Assembly (NCBI GenBank): GCA_963855995.1
Contig: OY979717.1
Location: forward strand, 69,672,354-69,736,353
From: Muricea muricata
Lineage: Eukaryota; Cnidaria; Anthozoa; Malacalcyonacea; Plexauridae
Length of the DNA: 64,000 bases
Direction of reading: 5' to 3'
Below the pieces are notes generated by a model that saw nothing but the letters and a program-made list of their open reading frames with translations, searched no databases and was not told the DNA's origin. This document shows, in pieces, positions 57,871-64,000 of this stretch. Position numbers and translations under genes: made by a program. Positions within the stretch are counted from its first letter, which is position 1, and every line of letters starts with the position of its first letter.

Positions 57871-59807
57871 TTAAAGTGCTGAATAATATTGGGCGGTTTG
57901 TAAAGTGTTTCTTGGCTTTCTTTCTGGGATTTCACAAAGATAAGCTCTCATAAGTTCTTAGTTGTTTTGTTTTGGATGATAAAATTTAGATATTTGCTTT
58001 AAAATCGCAAATTTTACAGAGCATTTAACAATGTAATGTAGTGACAATATAAATTAATTTCAGCATTGCAGCACATTGTCGATCACAGAAGCCATAACAT
58101 ATTTAATGGAGATTTCAATGTAAATTGGTTGGTTGAAGTGGAAAGTGAATCACTTTCTAGGCAATCATTTTGTTCCTGACCACTTTAGTTTTTAGCAGAG
58201 CTTCTTTCAATTCTAATTTTGTTTTCTTGCTTTTTATTTTAGTGAATGGCCAAAAAAAGAAGGAACAATGTAAAGTACTAAAATTCAATGAACATGTATC
58301 GACACAACCATTATACAGTGTTACAGTTATGTTGCCATGTGTCATGTGGAATACTCAATGACATATGTATGAAACATGGTGAGACATTGAAAACAAAAAA
58401 CAGTGGAACAAAAAAACAATGCACCAATATTGTTAAAGGTTATTTGGGACATTACCGATCTAGATTTGTGAACTAACATTCAACACACATGTATGATTAC
58501 ACCCAATGTTACAGTTATGGAAATACACTAAGTATGATGTTGACAGTTATGTTGCTGTGTCATATGGAATACTCATATGTGAGGAACTTGGTGAGGCATT
58601 ATAAATAAAAGACCGTGCAGCAGAATAAACAATGTACTTGCTGCTACATCTGGAATAATACAGCACAGACATTAGCCATATAATGTGAAAACAAACAATC
58701 AAACATCATATACATGGATGGACATATTCCTTTGAGATATTTACAGTATATGTCATGGAATAATTTGACAAGTGGCATTTGATAATCAATACAAAATGAC
58801 AGTCAAACAAACATCTTGGTCTTGGTACTGATTGCTGAAGTATAACAGAAAGCTAGTACATAGGATGCAACACCTAATGTACCATAACGGATATTAATGG
58901 TGGTATATGGACTATGGAGTAAATATAATCAACAATTATCGATTCCACTGATAAATCAAGAAAGGATTTTGATGATGTGGGATCCTTAATTCAAAATAAA
59001 TAACACTGTTTTAAAAAAATATAAATAAGCCTGTAGACTAGAAAGTAAAAAATCATATGTTAAATTGACTGCTACAGTCGATCAGTTAGTGAATATCCCT
59101 GGTGTCTGCAATTTACCAGCACAGATACATAGCACATCTCAAAATATAGTGATAAAGAACAGTAACTTATTTTATTCATCTTCAATATATATAAATGTTA
59201 TCTTTATTTGCAATTTGTAACTTTTTTTTAAAAAATTGACAAGTACTGTCGTGGTATCGTGGCTATTCACTGTTTTTGAATAATTGTATTTTTTATTGTT
59301 TTGTTTAAATAATATATATTTTGTTTGAATATTGTTTTTTGTCATTGTCACTGATTCCGTAACGTAGACGTATGTACGCATTGTGCGTACCTATTTATGT
59401 TGGTGTTTAGGATACATTACGTAGTGTGTTGACATGAAACCTGCCTTAATGACTGCCAATTTTGCAAACTTTTCTCACGGGTAATACCCGCATACTCGTG
59501 TCCCATAGCTTTAAGTTCTGCAACTCGGCCAACCAGCTACATCTCTCGTAAACTTTGGCCATCTGGCCATTCGGTATAATTCCTATGAAGACCTGGTCTT
59601 AGAAACGGGAATTATTTTGAAGTACCAACATGACTGACAAACAATATTACGACCACCTAAATGATCGTCCTGATCGAGAATGCCGCAAAGATCACAGGGT
59701 CTCAGTACTAAGATGGTAGTGACGAGCTTCAACTTGAGAGCGAGATTAAGGAGACGCGTGGTCCAGGTTCGCATATTAATACCAGTAAAGACCGCTTGTG
59801 ATGACAA
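57871..59807. other. Intergenic, with a diverged direct repeat
   Basis: The segment around 58316-58430 (GTTACAGTTATGTTGCC, TGTGGAATACTCA, GGTGAGACATT) recurs in diverged form at about 58537-58640. No gene is recognised. Confidence 0.4.
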
Positions 59808-59970
59808 TTTCGTTATATTACGGGTTATAACTGTATATATGCATAATTGTGGTTAGGGTTGCGATTAGCGTTAGGCTATGCCTAACCCTAACCCTAATAC
59901 ATAATTGTCTAACCCTTACCCTAATACATAATTGTGTATGTATACAGTTATGATCCGTAACATAACGAAA
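59808..59970. mobile_element. Foldback MITE with telomere-like core
   Basis: TTTCGTTATATTACGG and TATAACTGTATA at the left are mirrored by TATACAGTTATGATCCGT and AACATAACGAAA at the right. The centre holds CCTAACCCTAACCCTAATAC and a second CCCTTACCCTAA unit. Confidence 0.75.
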
Positions 59971-60928
59971 CAACCGACAATCCAAACTGGATCGAGCATC
60001 CCTAACACAAAACTGAAAGTGGTGCATGCTGTGTTCTTACTGCGAGTCACGGTTCTCAAAAAACCGAATAAAGCAACCATTATTTACTGGACACAAAATT
60101 GAACAGAAGAAAACAGATACTCTCCATTGCTAAAATTAAGATTAAAATGACATTGTTCGACTTACTTCTTAATTTATCGTTCAAGCAAAGAGTATGATGA
60201 TGAATTTGACATCCGACGCAAGTAATTGCTATATGTTCAAAAAGCTTTTGGGTATCACAGTAATGTTTGCCTTCATAAATAATTAGGCTAATAATGTAGA
60301 AAGGTTTTTTGTCCTGTCAATTAAGAGCCTTTCCGCTGGTTCACGGCTGTGGAAACCTTGGGACTCCACCATAGCTGCCCAACTGGTTCTTGTTTACAGA
60401 AAATTGTGCACAGAATGAGTAAGAATGAATTTCTTGCAAAATGAAGATGTTGTCCAAATGCAATATTTTCGTCGTATTAATTAATTAATCATTCTTACAG
60501 CAGGAATATCAACAAACAAGACTTTAATTTTCAGATAAAAAGAATGGGATGAAAATAAGACAAAGGTAATGCGCCAGAAAAGTAGAGATAATTATAACTG
60601 TCGCTTTGAATTGCAATACTGCTGACGTGTCATAGTCATACTTCACTTTACACAGCACTTTAGAAATACTTTAAAATATTAAAATGAACTATTACTCATC
60701 TCCCCCCCCCCCCCCCGCTCTCCGGTATAAACTGTACATTTGACTCAGTAACAATTGTAATGCTCTCAACTAAAACAGCTGTACAATGTACATGGAGCTG
60801 ACATATTACAGTTCTTGCTTATTAATATATTACATGATTATGCACATTTCGAAGACTCCATTGCACTATATATAAATTAAATACAAGATTAATATTAAAT
60901 AATTCTACTCACTGTTTGAAAGGCAATT
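59971..60928. other. Intergenic, 3' side of the minus-strand gene
   Basis: A run of 15-16 C lies at about 60702-60717. No gene is recognised. Confidence 0.4.
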
Positions 60929-63881
60929 TTAAAAAATAGAGTCCACGAGGGAAGCAAACCTGTCCAGCTCATCTGCTTGTACACTGAGCAGATTGTCTTT
61001 CAGACGATGTAATTCGATCATTCCTCCTTCGAAATTCAAAAGCTGCAAGATAAAAAAAACCATTTTTCAAGCCGACGACGCACATGATGGTTTGGACACA
61101 ATACTTGGATCGCGAATCTCAAAGTTTACGCACTTCGCGTGTACTTGCTTTGTTACTCAAATTGTTTAACTCAAACTGACCACCCAGAATAAAGATTTCG
61201 AAAAATACACGCGGGAATTACCATAAATCTTGCACTGAGTAAACTCCTTTGTTTATTCTTGGTTTGCAATCAATCTCTCGGGATGCGGCAGACAATGTAT
61301 GCCACCCACGCCGGCTGGATCCAACAATGGAACTAATAACATATTCTTTTGTGTTATACCTCCAACATGGCCGCCGTGACGTTAAATGCAAACCATCAAT
61401 TTTGAGATTCGCGATCCATGTATCACACAAAGTACTCTATTGTCGAGGACAGGCGAAGGCTGAGGTAAACATTGACAAACATTGTAGATGACTTATATAG
61501 TAATTCCAACTATTAGTCAGAATATGAACAGCTGATCTTTATGGGAATTGGCATGGCGAGCGCGCAGTGCAAGTCAATGTTTGGCCCTCTAAAGATTAGC
61601 TTGCGAATATTTTAAGCTACTTGAAATGAATTCATTTCTTTGCTTATCGCCCATGGCGACAATCCAAATGCTGCATTAGCGTACTTTTAGAACGTTTAGT
61701 ATTGTTTGTTAACTTTGATAAACGTCCTTGCTTCTCAATTACTGCAGTTAACTTTCATTAACATCCCTTCTCTGATCCTGAATATAGTTTACGAGTGCGC
61801 GCATGTGACCTGAATACCGCATCTTGATTGCTTTATAACCTTATTAATTATTCATGATTTTATAATGAGTTTTCAAATCATTAACTTGTATTTACAATCT
61901 ACGATCAGATTTACAATGCATGATTATATTTATGACTGTTTACATTATACTTCTAAACCTCATTAATAATTCATGAGAAAAACACAAAGGAAATCATAGT
62001 CGTGACTAGAGTCTATATATGAGATAAAACACATGTCGATTTTCACAAATCTTTTACTTCGATTTTCTCGGCTTATACAACATCTATATTGAAAATTCTT
62101 TTATATACAAACAGACAAGATGGGTGAAAATTCTTTTATATGCAAACAGACAAGATGGGTATAAAATGAATCGATTTAGAAGTCATTTAAAACACGCGCA
62201 GGAGTGCTTTATCAGATATACAGGCTTCGCCTCACGTTGTATATCTGATAAAGCACTCCCGCGCGTGTTTTAAACATTACATAAAGGTCAGAAAGGTTAA
62301 CAAAATTGTGAATGCTATTAAATATTAAATGTTGCACTATCGATTTGATTTACCATTTCAGATTTCCTACCAGGGAGACCAATACCAAGTGATTCATAAT
62401 CATTTGACAATGAGAAGTTAAGCAACCTTAAAATGTAAAAAAAAAACTTGCAATCGTAACTAATATATATGTTGTATGCATGTTGGTGGTGAAGCGCATA
62501 AGAATATTTTATTAATTCTACAGGGTGTCCCAAAAAACCCCAAAAACTATTGAAATCACTTATGTTAACATTTGAATGCCCTAGCACTTGTTAAAGAATT
62601 AAAATATCTTTGTAAAGTACGTTTGTTTTGCTCATGGGAATATTGATAAAAACCAAATTGAATAGGCTAAAATAACCCATGCGTATTACCATTAATTACT
62701 AGAAATACATGCATGCAACAACCCCTCGCCACTAACTAAGAGCATGCAACTTTATTTTCGGAATTACATGAAGTACTTCCATAGTTTGTTGTCATAGCAA
62801 CACGGCAATTGTTATTTATATTAATTTTTCAAAAAGACAAAATATTGGGTTTTTAATCCTTGTTTTATTGACAATGTAAGCTTAAATTTGGTATAAAATA
62901 CGACCTACTAATTACATATATTAGACGTTTTGAAATATTTATGAAACTAAATTTTTATCTACATAAACTTTGAGTTTGAAACAAAACCGTTTCAAGCCAA
63001 TTTTGTATCTTCGCTCATATTCTTTTACATGTAAAGTTCGTCAATATTTTGAAATACAGTAATAAGAAGACAGTCTTGCATTTACAAAACATAAACTTAC
63101 TCTGGAATTTAAACAATAAACAGTGAATAAACTGGAGGAGTACGGCTACGCCGGCCTTTATAAAGCAATAAAACACAAGTATAAATACGCATTATCAACA
63201 AACTTGCCTTGTGTTTCACGCCGTAGTCAATTCTTGGCGCTTCTCTGTATTTTCGCAGAATTAGTCTCTCTTCAAGAGTCAATGACCACCCTTCGTTGGT
63301 TGTTAAAGTTGCCAAATCTTTTTGCAAAATACAAAATATTGTAGTGCAAAAAGCAAATTTAGATATTTGCTGTCAGCTGAGTTCGTGATTAATTAATCAG
63401 CAATAAATTTTAAATCTGGCCAATCAGTGTTAGCCATTCATGATAGTCCGCCATATTATTGAGATCAGTGAGGACATACCACTTTTACTACCTATCACGA
63501 GCAACGACTTTCAACTCCGCTAATACGAAATTAGTAACCCTCGCTCCGGGCTTACGCCCGGAACGGCGCTTCGCGCCGTTGGCTCGGGGATGACAGTTAT
63601 GTCAATAGTTTATCCACTCGTGGGTTCAATTTAGTGCTAGGCATTGAAATTCTAACAATAGATCATTTTCAATAGTTTTTGGGGTTTTTTTGGGATACCC
63701 TGTATATTGTAGGCACCAGCCGTAGTGGGCAAGCAACATTGTCTCGTGATTCCCGAGAGATTGTTGCAAGTCAAAAATTATACCGTACAATAACAAAGAA
63801 ACTTAAGAGTAAGAAGGGACTTACTTTCCCCGCTTAAATGACTCATATGTTATAGGATGTTCATCTTTCTTTAATAAATCC
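60929..63881 (-). CDS. Last three exons of an unrecognised multi-exon gene, 5' part outside window
   Basis: Exons, in transcript order, are 63881-63825 (acceptor TTTCTTCAG, donor AAA|GTAAGT), 62426-62354 (acceptor ATTTTAAG, donor ATG|GTAAAT) and 61042-60929 (acceptor TATCTTGCAG, ending TAA). Phases run 2 nt to 1 nt, then 0 to 0, and close without a stop over 80 residues. The pieces read DLLKKDEHPITYESFKRGK, then LLNFSLSNDYESLGIGLP, then LLNFEGGMIELHRLKDNLL to a C-terminal LVDSIF. I do not recognise the protein; it looks soluble and helical at the end. The first intron carries a mariner-like element (62521-63702). A homologue of exon 63825-63881 lies at the window's right edge. Confidence 0.6.
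62090..62162 (+). repeat. 36-bp tandem duplication
   Basis: TGAAAATTCTTTTATATACA plus AACAGACAAGATGGG is followed directly by a copy with one A-to-G change. Confidence 0.8.
62186..62274. mobile_element. Short hairpin MITE, 89 bp
   Basis: TTTAAAACACGCGCAGGAGT and GCTTTATCAGATATACA are mirrored at the right with one mismatch around a GGCTTCGCCTCACG loop. Confidence 0.75.
62521..63702. mobile_element. Mariner-like element without transposase, 1.18 kb, TA-flanked
   Basis: The left end CAGGGTGTCCCAAAAAACCC followed by CAAAAACTATTGAAA is mirrored at the right with one mismatch and one indel over about 35 bp. TA borders both ends (62519-62520, 63703-63704). CAGGGTGTCCC ends and TA targets are typical of Tc1/mariner relatives. 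The length is near that of an autonomous mariner, but no DDE transposase frame is visible. The minus frame at 63109-63327 is unassigned. Two GC-rich hairpins (TCCGGGC/GCCCGGA and ACGGCGC/GCGCCGT) lie side by side at about 63548-63580. Confidence 0.75.
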
Positions 63882-63969
63882 CTGAAGAAATAAACAACAA
63901 ACATTTGTAAGCCGAAACTAAACAGTTTAATTTACCTTTGACAAAATATATGAAGTTTTTTTATTCTCT

Positions 63970-64000
63970 CGCAGTAAATTGCTCGTATGTGACAGGAATG
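63970..64000 (-). other. Partial homologue of the 63825-63881 exon at the window edge
   Basis: Read on the minus strand, the last bases encode IPVTYEQFTARE and then a stop, closely matching HPITYESFKRG of the downstream exon. The DNA is also alignable. No GT donor follows, unlike the downstream copy. It may be a duplicated exon, an alternative last exon or a decayed copy; the rest lies outside the window. Confidence 0.4.

Larger units (their letters stand above)
61043..62353. other. Intron of the unrecognised minus-strand gene
   Basis: Holds an inverted repeat at about 61105-61420 (TGGATCGCGAATCTCAAA and its complement), a 36-bp tandem duplication at 62090-62162, and a hairpin at 62186-62274. 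No other gene is seen. Confidence 0.45.

Noticed and set aside
59870-59940. True telomere or interstitial telomere block
   Set aside because: Only two to four imperfect CCCTAA units occur, always inside foldback elements.

Overview
This is an AT-rich, intron-rich animal genome window, with no bacterial or organellar features. The genes are metazoan: a kinetochore CENP-P, a peroxisomal HSDL2, a LIV-1-type ZIP zinc transporter, an intronless UDP-glucuronosyltransferase-like gene and an intronless rhodopsin-class GPCR. The mobile elements are a 2A-bearing LINE, Penelope-like elements with hammerhead-like cores, a Polinton-type element and many foldback MITEs. Together these suggest a cnidarian or another early-branching aquatic invertebrate. 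The species cannot be fixed from the sequence alone.

Layout. 1-5774 is mostly AT-rich unassigned DNA with a Penelope-like terminal fragment near 3.5 kb. 5775-8774 is a sharply bounded 3.0-kb Polinton/Maverick-like mini-element with a 6-bp target duplication, near-identical TIRs and AG...CT ends. It carries small genes: a RING-like ORF broken by one stop, a coiled-coil ORF and a C2H2-finger ORF in its own inverted-repeat cassette. 10023-11559 is a UGT-like gene broken by one frameshift. 14772-15809 is an unrecognised, probably disordered ORF. 18811-21907 (minus) is CENP-P in two exons. 22403-32345 (plus) is HSDL2 in nine coding exons, head-to-head with CENP-P. 35768-49615 (plus) is a ten-exon ZIP transporter whose intron 7 holds an antisense GPCR (46032-46910). 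About 51.3-57.9 kb is a decayed LINE that was hit by a tRNA-bearing foldback element and by a 2.7-kb hAT-type element. 60929-63881 (minus) holds the last three exons of an unrecognised gene running off the right edge. A mariner-like element sits in one of its introns, and a homologous copy of one exon lies at the window edge.

The host genes do not form one pathway. CENP-P and HSDL2 have start codons only about 0.5 kb apart and may share a divergent promoter. The GPCR nested in the ZIP gene is an independent unit. Introns and intergenic DNA are dense in foldback elements, three of which have telomere-like CCCTAA cores. Exon boundaries were placed by eye from splice sites, protein-family knowledge and codon phase, and in the three multi-exon models whose start lies in the window the phases close exactly.
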